A stretch of DNA of 38,754 bases from Dialister sp. UBA7295 (GCA_002471975.1 DKQZ01000092.1:4215-42968); one strand, 5' to 3'. Positions 16,047 through 24,984 are shown, counted from the first letter of the stretch. Notes: a model not told the origin generated them from the letters alone. Translations and numbers: made by a program.

Positions 16047-16727
16047 ATGAAGGGAAGACAATGGTCCGGGCAGCACACCATCGAGGTGCGCCGCAAAATC
16101 CTGAATGCGGCCAAAGACCTTTTCACGTCCCAGGGCTACAAGAAAACCACCATCCGCCAGATTGTGGATAAGTCCGGCATACTGACAGGGAGCATTTATT
16201 ATCTGTATAAAAATAAGGACGAAATTTTTCAGTCCCTCATCCTGTCGCTCACGAAGCAGTGCATCAGAAGCATCGATGAAGTCTGCGAAGGGGAATCGGA
16301 AGACTATAAGTGCATGGCTGCTATTGCCATAGAAATGCATGCCATTCATGCCAGCCCCATCGTGTGCGAATGTTTCTACGCAGGCTATACGTCCCCCGCG
16401 ATTTTTGAAAAATTCGTGGAAGTCTATGCAGAGCTGGAGTATGAACTCTTTAAAGATACCGCCACCCCCTACTCCCGGGAAGAAACCTTCCATCAGGCCC
16501 TCACCGTACGAAGCGCCATGGGCGGCTGCGTCATGGCCCATTATTTCAATGAGCCTTTTGACTATGAGAAATATCTGGATCCTGTGCTCTCCCTGGTCCT
16601 TTACCTCCATGGGGTCCCCCGGGATGAAATGAGCGGTATCATCGCCCACCTTCACGAACGGGATGAGCTCTGGAAATACATCGGAAAGCATCTCCGGGAT
16701 GCGCCGGTGGAAGAGCCGGAAGAATAA
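16047..16727 (+). CDS. TetR/AcrR family transcriptional regulator
   Basis: 226-aa one-component repressor. The N-terminal helix-turn-helix is at about residues 14-60: RRKILNAAKDLFTSQGYKKT, then IRQIVDKSG and GSIYYLYKNKDEIF, the classic TetR pattern. The C-terminal ligand-binding part is helical with several Cys residues (one segment is VCECFYAGY). I chose ATG 16047 with AGGGAG 7 nt upstream; an upstream in-frame ATG at 15945 lacks a ribosome site and adds nonhomologous residues. No efflux pump or enzyme gene is adjacent, so likely targets are its own promoter and the O1/O2 units upstream. Confidence 0.9.
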   Translation: MKGRQWSGQHTIEVRRKILNAAKDLFTSQGYKKTTIRQIVDKSGILTGSIYYLYKNKDEIFQSLILSLTKQCIRSIDEVCEGESEDYKCMAAIAIEMHAIHASPIVCECFYAGYTSPAIFEKFVEVYAELEYELFKDTATPYSREETFHQALTVRSAMGGCVMAHYFNEPFDYEKYLDPVLSLVLYLHGVPRDEMSGIIAHLHERDELWKYIGKHLRDAPVEEPEE

Positions 16728-16812
16728 ATCCCAGTCCGCTCCTCATGCCCAACGGAGCCTTTATTCCTTTTAAGCAGCAAGGCATACATCCATCCTCAAA
16801 CGAAAATTTTTG

Positions 16813-16842
16813 CCACACTTCTATGGCTGAAGTGTGGTTTTT
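16813..16842 (+). terminator. Terminator of tetR
   Basis: CCACACTTC-TATGGCT-GAAGTGTGG followed by T5, about 85 nt after the tetR stop. Confidence 0.9.
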
Positions 16843-17080
16843 CGGACCCAGGAAGGAAATCAGGGATCCCGCTCCCTGCCAGCCGGAAACCGGGAATGGG
16901 GAAACCCTTATGTAACCGTTCCGGAAAAACATATATCATGGCCGGCTCCTTCCATTTTCCGTTTTTTCTGCTGATCCTATTTCCATTTCCTGTAATGGTC
17001 ACAATTGCCTGATCCTCCATTCCGGCCGGATGATTGCGCCTTTTTCCGTTCCTGTGTAGTTTCCCCGTTTTAAGTTGAGC

Positions 17081-17248
17081 ATGTTTAAGCGAATTGAAAT
17101 TCCCTGTAATGATAATCATGGGCAGCCCCATTCCCTGACGGAACAGGAAATCACTGAACAGGCCCTCGAACTTTTCATCACCCATGACGGTTGCAGCCCC
17201 ACGATTCCTGTAAGTCATGATATAATAGAAATAAAGGAATCGGAATAA
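17081..17248 (+). CDS. Possible 55-aa small protein
   Basis: A reading frame starting MFKRIEIPCNDN and ending DIIEIKESE has proteinlike composition, with an amphipathic stretch LTEQEITEQALELF. No good ribosome site precedes it, and the likely -10 of the nitroreductase gene (TATAAT at about 17220-17225) lies inside its 3' end. It may be a small gene, a remnant of a longer one, or chance. I recognise no family. Confidence 0.3.
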   Translation: MFKRIEIPCNDNHGQPHSLTEQEITEQALELFITHDGCSPTIPVSHDIIEIKESE

Positions 17249-17276
17249 TAACAATACTTTCAAAGGAGGAATCATT

Positions 17277-17846
17277 ATGGACGAAATTTTCAGGAGAGGA
17301 ACCTGCCGGTATTTCAAAAAGCTCACCCCTGTACCCGACGACCAGCTGCTCACGCTGGTGAAAGCAGGCATGCAGGCCAGGGCCGTAGGCAACCAGAAAT
17401 CCCGGGATTTCATCATTGTCACCCGGGAAGACCTGGTTACTTCCCTTTCCTATAACAGCATCATTGCAGGACCTGCCAGAAGAGCATCGGCTGTCATCGT
17501 CATCGTAGGCAAAAAAGATGGCATTTCTTTCCCCGACGAATGGACCTTCGATTGCGCTGCCGCTGCCCAGAATATCCTGATCGAGGCAGAACATCTCGGC
17601 CTTGCCACCCTCTGGATGCAGGTTTATCCCTACCAGGACAGAAAGATCAAAATCAATCACCTCCTGGACCTTCCCGATGACGGCGTGGAAGCCTTCTGCA
17701 TGATCGCCGTGGGCTATGCCGAAAGACGCCCCGTGCGGATCAACCGTTTCGATGAAAGGGCTATTTCCTACGATCTTTATGGCAAACACACCAAGGCACA
17801 GGAAGTACTGAAAAGAGATCCCCGCACCGACTGGGGGGAAACCTGA
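17277..17846 (+). CDS. Nitroreductase family protein
   Basis: 189-aa flavoprotein of the NAD(P)H-dependent nitroreductase fold, expected to bind FMN as a dimer. Family signs are the N-terminal FRRGTCRYF with the phosphate-binding Arg pair, A-x-x-A-x-G-N-Q-K-S-R (about residues 33-43), and the C-terminal FCMIAVGYAERRP pattern (GYP-like segment). The start ATG follows AAAGGAGGAAT. A TATAAT lies about 50 nt upstream. The substrate cannot be told from sequence; small members of this family reduce quinones or nitroaromatics. Confidence 0.9.
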   Translation: MDEIFRRGTCRYFKKLTPVPDDQLLTLVKAGMQARAVGNQKSRDFIIVTREDLVTSLSYNSIIAGPARRASAVIVIVGKKDGISFPDEWTFDCAAAAQNILIEAEHLGLATLWMQVYPYQDRKIKINHLLDLPDDGVEAFCMIAVGYAERRPVRINRFDERAISYDLYGKHTKAQEVLKRDPRTDWGET

Positions 17847-17892
17847 TTGTTTCGGAAGCGAAGGAAATATTATATTTCGAAGGCACTGAATA

Positions 17893-17925
17893 AAAGTTAT
17901 CAGTTATCAGTTCTTAGTTCTCAGT
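17893..17925 (+). repeat. Family B half-element (GTTATCA heptamers)
   Basis: GTTATCA GTTATCA GTTCTTA GTTCTCA in 7-nt phase. Only the left arm of the family B element is present, directly before the nitroreductase terminator. Confidence 0.7.
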
Positions 17926-17932
17926 GAATGTG

Positions 17933-17965
17933 GGCGCGCATCAAATTCTTGAAGCGCGCCTTTTT
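17933..17965 (+). terminator. Terminator after the nitroreductase gene
   Basis: GGCGCGC (17933-17939), a 14-nt loop, GCGCGCC (17954-17960), then T5. Confidence 0.85.
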
Positions 17966-18019
17966 CGTAACCGGGAAAGGCCGGGAGTCCGGGAATCTGT
18001 AAAAAATCATTTCTTTCTC

Positions 18020-18047
18020 TTGACGGAAAGTGACTTTATGATATAAT
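18020..18047 (+). promoter_or_regulatory. Promoter of trxA
   Basis: TTGACG (18020-18025), 16-nt spacer, TATAAT (18042-18047), about 46 nt upstream of the thioredoxin start. Confidence 0.75.
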
Positions 18048-18093
18048 GAATATATCGAAATAATTAAATATTACTCATTAAGGAGAGATACTT

Positions 18094-18417
18094 ATGATTA
18101 CCGAAATCCACAGCAATGAAGAATTTGAAAAAGAAATCGTAAATCACGCAGGCTACAGCCTCATCGACTTCTGGGCTACCTGGTGCGGCCCCTGCCGCAT
18201 GATGGCCCCAGTTCTTGAAAATACAGAAAAAGTACTGGGCGGCCAGATCAATTTCTGCAAAGTAGACGTAGACGAACTGCAGGAACTGGCAGGAGACTTC
18301 GACATCATGTCCATCCCTACCATCATCCTCTTCAAAGACGGAGAAGAAGTCAACCGCATGGTAGGCGCTATCCCCCAGGAAGAATTCATGAACCAGCTGC
18401 AGGATATGATGGAATAA
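18094..18417 (+). CDS. trxA: Thioredoxin
   Basis: 107-aa cytoplasmic disulfide reductase with the full family length. The active site WCGPC has Cys31 and Cys34, preceded by DFWATWCGPCRMMAP; the cis-Pro loop SIPT and the C-terminal G-x-x-P-x-E-x-F pattern are present. The start follows AAGGAGAG. It is monocistronic, with its own promoter and a terminator at 18550-18575. Thioredoxin would keep cellular disulfides reduced and can feed reductive enzymes; the nitroreductase gene upstream is separated by a terminator. Confidence 0.97.
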   Translation: MITEIHSNEEFEKEIVNHAGYSLIDFWATWCGPCRMMAPVLENTEKVLGGQINFCKVDVDELQELAGDFDIMSIPTIILFKDGEEVNRMVGAIPQEEFMNQLQDMME

Positions 18418-18549
18418 GATTCATCATTCCCTGCTTTACCCCTTGTACGGCATACGGAAGTAGACGGAATCATCAAACTTTTGAAGCCTGCGGGACCCGT
18501 TTTCTTCGATCCAGCCATGAATTGACTGAAAATCCTATCCAGATAAAAA

Positions 18550-18575
18550 ACGCCCATCCATGATGGACGTTTTTT
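18550..18575. terminator. Bidirectional terminator between trxA and the TIGR04076-like gene
   Basis: ACGCCCATC-CAT-GATGGACGT with A6 on the left and T6 on the right, lying between convergent genes. It serves both strands. Confidence 0.85.
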
Positions 18576-18610
18576 ACGTTGATTTTTAAAATCAGCCGGC
18601 AGTGGCCCGT

Positions 18611-19021
18611 TTAACCCGTATAGGCATCATCAGCCGAATTATGGAAATCCTGCTTTGCCAGCCATTCTTTCTCCTCTTCCGTTTCTGGGATATCGATTCG
18701 TTCTATTTTAAAAATGACCGGCCTCGTCCCATCGTTGCAGCAGGCAATCATGATCCGTTCATCATTGGTCCAGCCATGCATGATGGACCCTCCCTGAAGG
18801 GCCGTATACACATAACGGCTGATAGCATCCCAGGCCTCCCCGCAAAACCGGCCGTTCATGAGATGATAGAAATCATCCTGCTCAGGCGTCCGCTTCAGAA
18901 GGAAGGTATCCCCCTTTTTAAAGCAGGGACATTTTCCGGAATTCGGATCAGCCAGATATTTCTTCTGATATGAAGGAAATACCTTTGTCTCCAGGACGGT
19001 GATTCTGCATTCGTGTCTCAT
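18611..19021 (-). CDS. TIGR04076-like small protein
   Basis: 136-aa soluble protein resembling the TIGR04076 conserved family: an N-terminal ITVLETK strand, CPCFKKGDTFLLKR, then FCGEAWDAISRYVYTALQGGS and a late CCNDGTRPVIFKIER. Family members are about this length and share the C-x-x-F-K-x-G-D and F-C-x-x-A-W-x-x-I elements; the biochemical role is unknown. The start ATG follows AAGGAGCCC. The C-terminus is extended and acidic (ETEEEKEW). Confidence 0.6.
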   Translation of the reverse strand: MRHECRITVLETKVFPSYQKKYLADPNSGKCPCFKKGDTFLLKRTPEQDDFYHLMNGRFCGEAWDAISRYVYTALQGGSIMHGWTNDERIMIACCNDGTRPVIFKIERIDIPETEEEKEWLAKQDFHNSADDAYTG

Positions 19022-19082
19022 AATGGGCTCCTTTCGTATTGAATACTTTCATAATGACCATTTTCTTTATTATAGTCAAAAA

Positions 19083-19471
19083 AGTGATAAGTGTGGAGTG
19101 ATAAGTGGTAAGTGTTGGATATGGTTTCCTGCGGAAACCAATTTATGTAGTGCACTCCGCGCACGGCCTTGGGTTCCCAATTTGTGCTAATGAGCTTTTT
19201 CTCCTCGCCTGTGCACATTCCCCATAAATATTAGTTGCCGCATCAGCGGCAACACCTTCCCCGCACCCCGCATCCCGCACCCCGAAATCTCGAGAAAGTC
19301 GAAAAAGTAGCGTTCCGTGGTGAGACTAACACCCGAATACCATAACTGACTCAGGTCCCCCTATCTGACACATGACGCCAATAATCTGCCTGTGCAAATT
19401 CCCCATAAATACTTTGCGGCCCATCAGGGCCGCAGATTTACTTATCACTTACCACTACTCACTTACCACTT
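19083..19471 (+). repeat. Family A element with AGTGATA heptamer arms
   Basis: Left arm: AGTGATA AGTGTGG AGTGATA AGTGGTA AGTG (19083-19114). Right arm: the inverted complement type CTTATCA CTTACCA CTACTCA CTTACCA (19440-19471). The core has GGATATGG-TTTCC-TGC-GGAAACC-AATTTAT, CCGCGCACGGCC, two copies of CCTGTGCA(C/A)ATTCCCCATAAATA (about 19208 and 19391), GTTGCCGCATCAGCGGCAAC, an ACCCCGC heptamer arm, and GGTGAGACTAACACCCGAATACC. The internal duplication suggests two nested copies. Confidence 0.75.
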
Positions 19472-19497
19472 TCTCCCTGAAAAGAGCGCAAAAAAAA

Positions 19498-19518
19498 CCG
19501 TACCCGCGAAGGGTACGG
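19498..19518 (-). terminator. Terminator of the ATP synthase operon
   Basis: CCGTACCC-GCGAA-GGGTACGG with a T8 run on the minus strand, 10 nt beyond the atpC stop. Confidence 0.9.
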
Positions 19519-19527
19519 TTTTTTATT

Positions 19528-19947
19528 TTAGATGCTCTTTGTCGCATGGAGGCGGGTCAGGGCACGCATGAGGGCCAGTTTCGCTCTGTCCATATCAATT
19601 TCCTTGCTATGGGAGTGAAGTCTGTCTTCTGCGCGCTTCTTTGCTGCCTGGGCACGGGCAACGTCAATGGTCTCTGCCAGTTCGGCGAGAGGAGCAATGA
19701 TATTGACTTTGCTGTCCTTTGTTTCAAGGAAGCCGCCAAATACAGCGATTCTCTGTTCTTTGCCCGGTTTTTCAACGCGGACTACGCACATATCGAGAGC
19801 TGCGGCAAGGGGAAGATGGTTTTTCATGATAGCGAATTCGCCATCTTCTGCACGGGCTGCCACCAGGGTTACGCCGTCATCGGAATAGATGGGGCCGTCC
19901 GGGCTGATGACTTCCACATGCATAGGATTAGTAAGGGTATCAGCCAT
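19528..19947 (-). CDS. atpC: ATP synthase F1 subunit epsilon
   Basis: 139-aa central-stalk protein that inhibits wasteful ATP hydrolysis and links gamma to the c-ring. The N-terminal beta-sandwich (MHVEVISPDGPIYSDDGVTLV, ...LPLAAAL, GGFLE) and the C-terminal helical hairpin (RAQAAKKRAEDRL...LMRALTRL) are complete. It is the last gene of the operon; its ATG is 3 nt after the atpD stop and follows AAGGGGAA. Confidence 0.95.
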   Translation of the reverse strand: MADTLTNPMHVEVISPDGPIYSDDGVTLVAARAEDGEFAIMKNHLPLAAALDMCVVRVEKPGKEQRIAVFGGFLETKDSKVNIIAPLAELAETIDVARAQAAKKRAEDRLHSHSKEIDMDRAKLALMRALTRLHATKSI

Positions 19948-19950
19948 GGC

Positions 19951-21384
19951 TTATTCCCCTTTCTTCATCTTTTCAGCCTTTTCGATTGCTTCATCAATTG
20001 TGCCGACCATGTAGAATGCGCCTTCCGGCATATCATCATGCTGGCCTGCGAGGATTTCCTTGAAGCCTCTGATGGTTTCCTTCAGCGGTACATATCTGCC
20101 TGGGGAGCCAGTGAACTGTTCAGCTACGAAGAATGGCTGAGACAGGAATCTCTGAATCTTTCTTGCACGGGCAACGATCAGTTTGTCGTCGTCGGAAAGT
20201 TCTTCCATACCGAGGATGGCGATGATATCCTGCAGTTCCTTGTAACGCTGCAGAATAGCCTGTACGCCGCGGGCTACTTCGTAGTGTTCTTTGCCGAGTA
20301 CGTTCGGGTCCAGAATACGGGAAGTGGAATCCAGCGGGTCAACGGCCGGATAAATGCCGAGTTCGGCGATGGAACGGTTCAATACAGTGGTTGCATCGAG
20401 GTGGGTGAATACGCCTGCCGGAGCCGGGTCGGTGAGGTCATCGGCCGGTACGTATACTGCCTGAATAGAGGTAATGGAACCGGATTTGGTGGAAGTGATT
20501 CGTTCCTGCAGTTCGCCGATATCGGTGGCGAGCGTTGGCTGGTAACCTACGGCGGATGGCATACGGCCGAGCAGTGCGGATACTTCGGAGCCTGCCTGTA
20601 CGAAACGGAAAATGTTATCGATGAAGAGCAGTACGTCCTGGTTTTCTTTATCACGGAAGTATTCAGCCATGGTCAGGCCGGTCAGTGCTACTCTCATACG
20701 AGCTCCCGGCGGTTCGTTCATCTGGCCGTAAACCAGTGCTACTTTGGAAAGTACGCCGGATTCTTTCATTTCGCCCCAGAGGTCGTTGCCTTCACGGGTA
20801 CGTTCGCCTACGCCGCAGAATACGGAGCAGCCGGAGTGTTCGGTAGCTACGTTGTGAATCAGTTCCTGAATGAGGACGGTCTTGCCTACACCTGCGCCGC
20901 CGAACAGACCTACCTTACCGCCTTTAGCGTATGGGCAAATCAGGTCAACGACTTTGATGCCGGTTTCGAAAATTTCTGCTGCCGGGGACTGGTCTTTGAA
21001 GGCCGGTGCCGGGCGGTGGATCGGCCAGGTATCTGCTGATTTAACAGGGGTGGGGTCGTTATCTACGGTCTGTCCAAGGATGTTGAAAATACGTCCGAGG
21101 ACTCCGTCACCTACCGGTGCTGCAATAGCACGGCCGGTGTCGATAGCGGGCATACCACGCACCATGCCGTCTGTGGAGCTCATGGCTACGGTACGGACTA
21201 CGCCGTCTCCGAGGTGCTGCATGGTTTCACAGATGACATCAACAGGAACGCTGGCTTTATCGTCTTTTACATGGATTGCGTTATAGATGGCAGGAAGTTC
21301 TTTGTCATCATCGAAGGCAATATCGACTACTGCGCCGATGACCTGTACGACTTTCCCTACCTGCATCTCCTGTTCTTTTGCCAT
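19951..21384 (-). CDS. atpD: ATP synthase F1 subunit beta
   Basis: 477-aa catalytic subunit. The Walker A segment GGAGVGKTVLIQEL, the GERTREGNDLW catalytic-Glu region, the Walker B strand DVLLFIDNIFRF and a DELSEED-like segment MEELSDDDKL are all visible. Length is normal for the family. The start follows AAGGAGGAA at a slightly long spacing. It lies 30 nt downstream of atpG. Confidence 0.98.
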   Translation of the reverse strand: MAKEQEMQVGKVVQVIGAVVDIAFDDDKELPAIYNAIHVKDDKASVPVDVICETMQHLGDGVVRTVAMSSTDGMVRGMPAIDTGRAIAAPVGDGVLGRIFNILGQTVDNDPTPVKSADTWPIHRPAPAFKDQSPAAEIFETGIKVVDLICPYAKGGKVGLFGGAGVGKTVLIQELIHNVATEHSGCSVFCGVGERTREGNDLWGEMKESGVLSKVALVYGQMNEPPGARMRVALTGLTMAEYFRDKENQDVLLFIDNIFRFVQAGSEVSALLGRMPSAVGYQPTLATDIGELQERITSTKSGSITSIQAVYVPADDLTDPAPAGVFTHLDATTVLNRSIAELGIYPAVDPLDSTSRILDPNVLGKEHYEVARGVQAILQRYKELQDIIAILGMEELSDDDKLIVARARKIQRFLSQPFFVAEQFTGSPGRYVPLKETIRGFKEILAGQHDDMPEGAFYMVGTIDEAIEKAEKMKKGE

Positions 21385-21414
21385 GAAGAAGCATTCCTCC
21401 TTAAAATATTGAGG

Positions 21415-22347
21415 TTATTCAAGCGCAGCGGCGCCGCCGACAATTTCGGAAATTTCGTTGGTGACCTGGGCCTGACGGGCTTTGTTGTACGTCAGATTGA
21501 GGTCTGCGATTCTTTCGGTTGCATTGTCGGTTGCGGCGGACATGGCTGCCATTCGGCTTCCCAGTTCGGAAGCAGCGGACTGCAGCATGGCGTTGTAAAC
21601 CTGTACCTGTACATATTCCGGGAGCAGCTTGGAGAGGACTGTCTTTGCATCCGGCATGAAGATATAAGGATCTTCCTTGATCTTCATGAATTCCTCGGTT
21701 TCCCGATGGAACTGGGCAATGAAATCGTCTTCTTCTGCAGCCGGTTTCTGCTCTTCTTCCACTTTCTGGGTGGGGTCTTCGATAGGAAGCAGTTTAGTGA
21801 CTTCCACGGTCTGACGAAGAGCGGTGATAAATCTGGTATAAATGATATAAACTTCGTCCACTTCTTCCTTAGTGAAGTAGTCAATCATTTCTTTGGCTAA
21901 TTCAATGGAATCCTGGGCGGACGGTTTATCGGAAAAGCCGAAATGGTAGGAATCGAGATCATACCCGCGGAATTTCAGGTAGTTTCTACCCTGTTTCCCG
22001 CACATGTAAATGCAATAGGTTGAACGATCCTTACCGGAGATTTCCTGCATGGTCCGCTTCATAACGTTGGAGTTATAAGCACCGGCGAGGCCTTTATCCG
22101 CACTGATGACGAGATAGCCGACCTTCTTGACGGGTCCGTTCCGGAGGAGCGGGCTTTCGAAACCGGTTGTAACCGAAGAAGCACGGCGCAGAAGCTCTCC
22201 GATTTTTTCAGCATAGGGAAGGGAGCCGTTTGCTTTTTCTTCTGCTTTGCGCAGACGGGCAGCGGCCACCATCTTCATTGCTTTCGTGATCTGCTGGATG
22301 TTGGTGACAGATTTAATGCGCCCTTTTATATCACGCGTACTTTCCAA
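21415..22347 (-). CDS. atpG: ATP synthase F1 subunit gamma
   Basis: 310-aa rotor shaft. The N-terminal helix (RDIKGRIKSVTNIQQITKAM) and the C-terminal helix (NATERIADLNLTYNKARQAQ) are conserved. A charged insertion at about residues 195-215 (PTQKVEEEQKPAAEEDDF) makes it somewhat longer than typical bacterial gamma (about 285-290). The start is TTG 22347 behind GAGGGGTGA, 5 nt after the atpA stop. Confidence 0.96.
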   Translation of the reverse strand: MESTRDIKGRIKSVTNIQQITKAMKMVAAARLRKAEEKANGSLPYAEKIGELLRRASSVTTGFESPLLRNGPVKKVGYLVISADKGLAGAYNSNVMKRTMQEISGKDRSTYCIYMCGKQGRNYLKFRGYDLDSYHFGFSDKPSAQDSIELAKEMIDYFTKEEVDEVYIIYTRFITALRQTVEVTKLLPIEDPTQKVEEEQKPAAEEDDFIAQFHRETEEFMKIKEDPYIFMPDAKTVLSKLLPEYVQVQVYNAMLQSAASELGSRMAAMSAATDNATERIADLNLTYNKARQAQVTNEISEIVGGAAALE

Positions 22348-22352
22348 TCAGA

Positions 22353-23894
22353 TCACCCCTCTACCGTTTCAGACTTTTCTTCTTTGGATGCTTTGTAGCG
22401 TTCCTTGAATTCGAGAATAGCAGCTTTCAGTTTTTCTTCGGTTGCATCGGTCAGCTTCTTGGTCTTCACGATGTCTTCGCCGATTTCCGGATGGCTGCTG
22501 TGGAGGAATGCGAGAATCTGGTGTTCGAAGTCTACGACTTCATCGACACCGATGTCGTCGAGGTAGCCTTTAACTGCCACGTAGATAGCCTGTACCTGGT
22601 CTTCGACCGGATATGGGGTGTACTGCGGCTGTTTCAGGATTTCAGTGGTTCTCTGGCCGCGGTCAATCTGTGCCTTGGTGGCAGCATCGAGGTCGGAACC
22701 GAACTGAGCGAATGCGGCAAGTTCGCGGAACTGAGCCAGGTCCAGACGCAGGGTACCTGCGACCTGTTTCATAGCTTTGATCTGAGCGGAACCGCCTACA
22801 CGGGATACGGACAGACCTACGTTGATTGCCGGACGGATACCGGAGTAGAAGAGTGCGGTTTCCAGATAAATCTGGCCGTCGGTAATGGAAATAACGTTGG
22901 TCGGAATGAATGCGCCTACGTCGCCTGCCAGGGTTTCAATGATCGGCAGTGCGGTAATGGAGCCGCCGCCCAGTGCATCAGAGAGACGGGCTGCACGTTC
23001 CAGAAGGCGGGAATGCAGATAGAATACATCGCCCGGGTAAGCTTCACGTCCAGGTGGACGACGGAGCAGCAGGGACATGGCACGATATGCGACAGCGTGT
23101 TTGGAGAGGTCATCATAAATGATGAGGACATCTTTGCCCTGACGCATGAAGTGTTCTGCGATGGATACGCCGGAATACGGTACAAGGTACTGCATCGGGG
23201 AGCCTTCGGATGCACCTGCATGGACGATGATGGAGTAATCCATAGCGCCTGCTTCCTTCAGTTTTTCGTATACGCGAACAACGTTGGAGTTTTTCTGGCC
23301 AATGGATACATAAATACAAATAACGTTCTGACCCTTCTGGTTCAGGATGGTATCGATACCGATAGCTGTTTTACCGGTACCACGGTCACCGATGATCAGT
23401 TCACGCTGACCACGGCCGATCGGAACCATGGAGTCAATTGCTTTCAGACCTGTCTGCAGCGGAACATTAACCGGCTGTCTGTCGGCAATGCCCGGAGCTT
23501 TGATTTCAATGTCGCGGTATTCGTCGGTCTTAATTTCACCCTTGCCATCAATTGGCTGGCCCAGTGCGTTAACGACGCGGCCGATAACTGCGTCGCCTAC
23601 CGGTACCTGCATCAGGCGGCCTGTTCTTTTAACAACGTCGCCTTCCTTGATGGATTCGGAATGACCCAGAAGAACGGCACCTACGTTGCTCTCTTCCAGG
23701 TTCAGTGCCATGCCGTAAACGCCATTCGGCAGTTCCAGCAGTTCGCCGGCCATGCAGTTCTGCAGGCCATAGATATGGGCAATGCCGTCACCGACTTCAA
23801 GAACCGTCCCTACTTCATCGACATTGAGGTCTACTTTGTAGTTTTCAATCTGTTTTTTGATGACAGATGTAATTTCATCTGAACTGATTTTCAT
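22353..23894 (-). CDS. atpA: ATP synthase F1 subunit alpha
   Basis: 513-aa regulatory nucleotide-binding subunit. Walker A is GDRGTGKTAIG, with QRELIIGDRGTGK, and the LLLRRPPGREAYPGDVFYLHSRLLERAARL segment is typical of alpha. I chose ATG 23894 (MKISSDEITSVIKKQI), which matches the usual alpha N-terminus and lies 11 nt after GAGGTGA; a GTG at 23909 is the alternative. It begins 16 nt after the atpH stop. Confidence 0.97.
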   Translation of the reverse strand: MKISSDEITSVIKKQIENYKVDLNVDEVGTVLEVGDGIAHIYGLQNCMAGELLELPNGVYGMALNLEESNVGAVLLGHSESIKEGDVVKRTGRLMQVPVGDAVIGRVVNALGQPIDGKGEIKTDEYRDIEIKAPGIADRQPVNVPLQTGLKAIDSMVPIGRGQRELIIGDRGTGKTAIGIDTILNQKGQNVICIYVSIGQKNSNVVRVYEKLKEAGAMDYSIIVHAGASEGSPMQYLVPYSGVSIAEHFMRQGKDVLIIYDDLSKHAVAYRAMSLLLRRPPGREAYPGDVFYLHSRLLERAARLSDALGGGSITALPIIETLAGDVGAFIPTNVISITDGQIYLETALFYSGIRPAINVGLSVSRVGGSAQIKAMKQVAGTLRLDLAQFRELAAFAQFGSDLDAATKAQIDRGQRTTEILKQPQYTPYPVEDQVQAIYVAVKGYLDDIGVDEVVDFEHQILAFLHSSHPEIGEDIVKTKKLTDATEEKLKAAILEFKERYKASKEEKSETVEG

Positions 23895-23910
23895 TTTCCT
23901 AGAAGTCACC

Positions 23911-24456
23911 TCAATCTCTTTGCATCAATTGCGCTTTCATTTCACCAAGCTGACGGGCAACGGAACCATCGATGAGGCGGTCACCCACCTGGACGGTAAA
24001 GCCGCCGATCAGGGCCTGGTCAACTTTCTGTTTCAGGAGAATCTTCTTGCCGGTAATTTCGGAGAGTTTTTCCTTCAGCGCTTCAGCCGAGGACTTGCTG
24101 AGTGGAAAAGCAGATGTTACGATTGCTTCTTCCATTCCCATGCCTTCATGAGCCATGGTCACGTAGTTTTCGACCATCATGGGGAATGTGCCGAGACGGT
24201 CTTTGTCCAATACTACGAAGCAGAACTGCAGGACAATCGGCTGTACCTTGTCTGCAAACAATTTTTTAAGAGTTTCTTTCTTTACATCCCGACGGATGAG
24301 GGGATGGTTCAGAAAATCCTTGAGTTCCGGATTCTTCGCGATGGTATCGGCGATGAATGTCAGATCTTCTTCGGTTTTCTGCAAGCTGTTTTCTTCAGCA
24401 GCCACTTCATAGATAGCACGTCCATACTTTTTTGCAAGGATTACGTTCTTATCCAT
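23911..24456 (-). CDS. atpH: ATP synthase subunit delta
   Basis: 181-aa stator connector between alpha and the b stalk. Family signs are the N-terminal KKYGRAIYEVAAEE, the central LKDFLNHPLI and the C-terminal V-D-Q-A-L-I-G-G-F-T-V-Q-V-G-D-x-x-I-D-G-S segment. It starts 2 nt after the atpF stop, so the pair is translationally coupled. Confidence 0.95.
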   Translation of the reverse strand: MDKNVILAKKYGRAIYEVAAEENSLQKTEEDLTFIADTIAKNPELKDFLNHPLIRRDVKKETLKKLFADKVQPIVLQFCFVVLDKDRLGTFPMMVENYVTMAHEGMGMEEAIVTSAFPLSKSSAEALKEKLSEITGKKILLKQKVDQALIGGFTVQVGDRLIDGSVARQLGEMKAQLMQRD

Positions 24457-24458
24457 GG

Positions 24459-24953
24459 TTACTTACCTGCTTTGCGGGCATCCAGCTTTTTGATGCTTTC
24501 CGCAATGAGCCGGTCATTGTCTGCCGGGGTCATATTTTTACTGATGATCTTAGCTGCGATGTCACAGGAAAGGAGCGCCACCTGAGATTTCAAATCTTCA
24601 AGAGCATCCTTGCGTTCTCTTGCAATCTGCCTGGTTGCGTTTTCTTTTTCCAGTTCAATAGCGGCATGTGCTTCATCAATCTGGGCCTGAGCCTGTACCT
24701 TGGCTTCCTTGACTGCCTTGTCGACAATTTCCTGAGCCTTGGCCTGTGCGTCGCGGAGCTGTTCTTCATAGGATTCCTTCAGCTTGGCAGCGTCTGCCTT
24801 GGATGCGGCAGCGGAATCCAGGTCGTTCTGGATGCGGGCTTTGCGGTCGTCAAGAACCTTCAGCACCGGCTTGTAGCAGAAATGACCGAGAATTGCACAG
24901 AGAATGACGAAGTTGATGATCTGAATCAGCAGTGTTCCATTGATTTCTACCAA
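24459..24953 (-). CDS. atpF: ATP synthase F0 subunit b
   Basis: 164-aa peripheral stalk: one N-terminal membrane helix (LLIQIINFVILCAILGHF) followed by a long charged helix rich in A, K, E and Q. The start is TTG 24953, 7 nt after AAGGAGG; no ATG start fits the conserved N-terminus. Located between atpE and atpH, the standard order. Confidence 0.95.
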   Translation of the reverse strand: MVEINGTLLIQIINFVILCAILGHFCYKPVLKVLDDRKARIQNDLDSAAASKADAAKLKESYEEQLRDAQAKAQEIVDKAVKEAKVQAQAQIDEAHAAIELEKENATRQIARERKDALEDLKSQVALLSCDIAAKIISKNMTPADNDRLIAESIKKLDARKAGK

Positions 24954-24984
24954 TTCGATCCCTCCTTAGTAATATTGGGCAATA

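Noticed and set aside
19372..21039. 555-codon plus-strand frame across the atpC-atpD region
   Set aside because: It is antisense to two unmistakable ATP synthase genes and begins in repeat DNA; Cys/Phe-rich composition is not proteinlike.
22491..23882. 463-codon plus-strand frame opposite atpA
   Set aside because: Antisense shadow of a complete alpha subunit gene.
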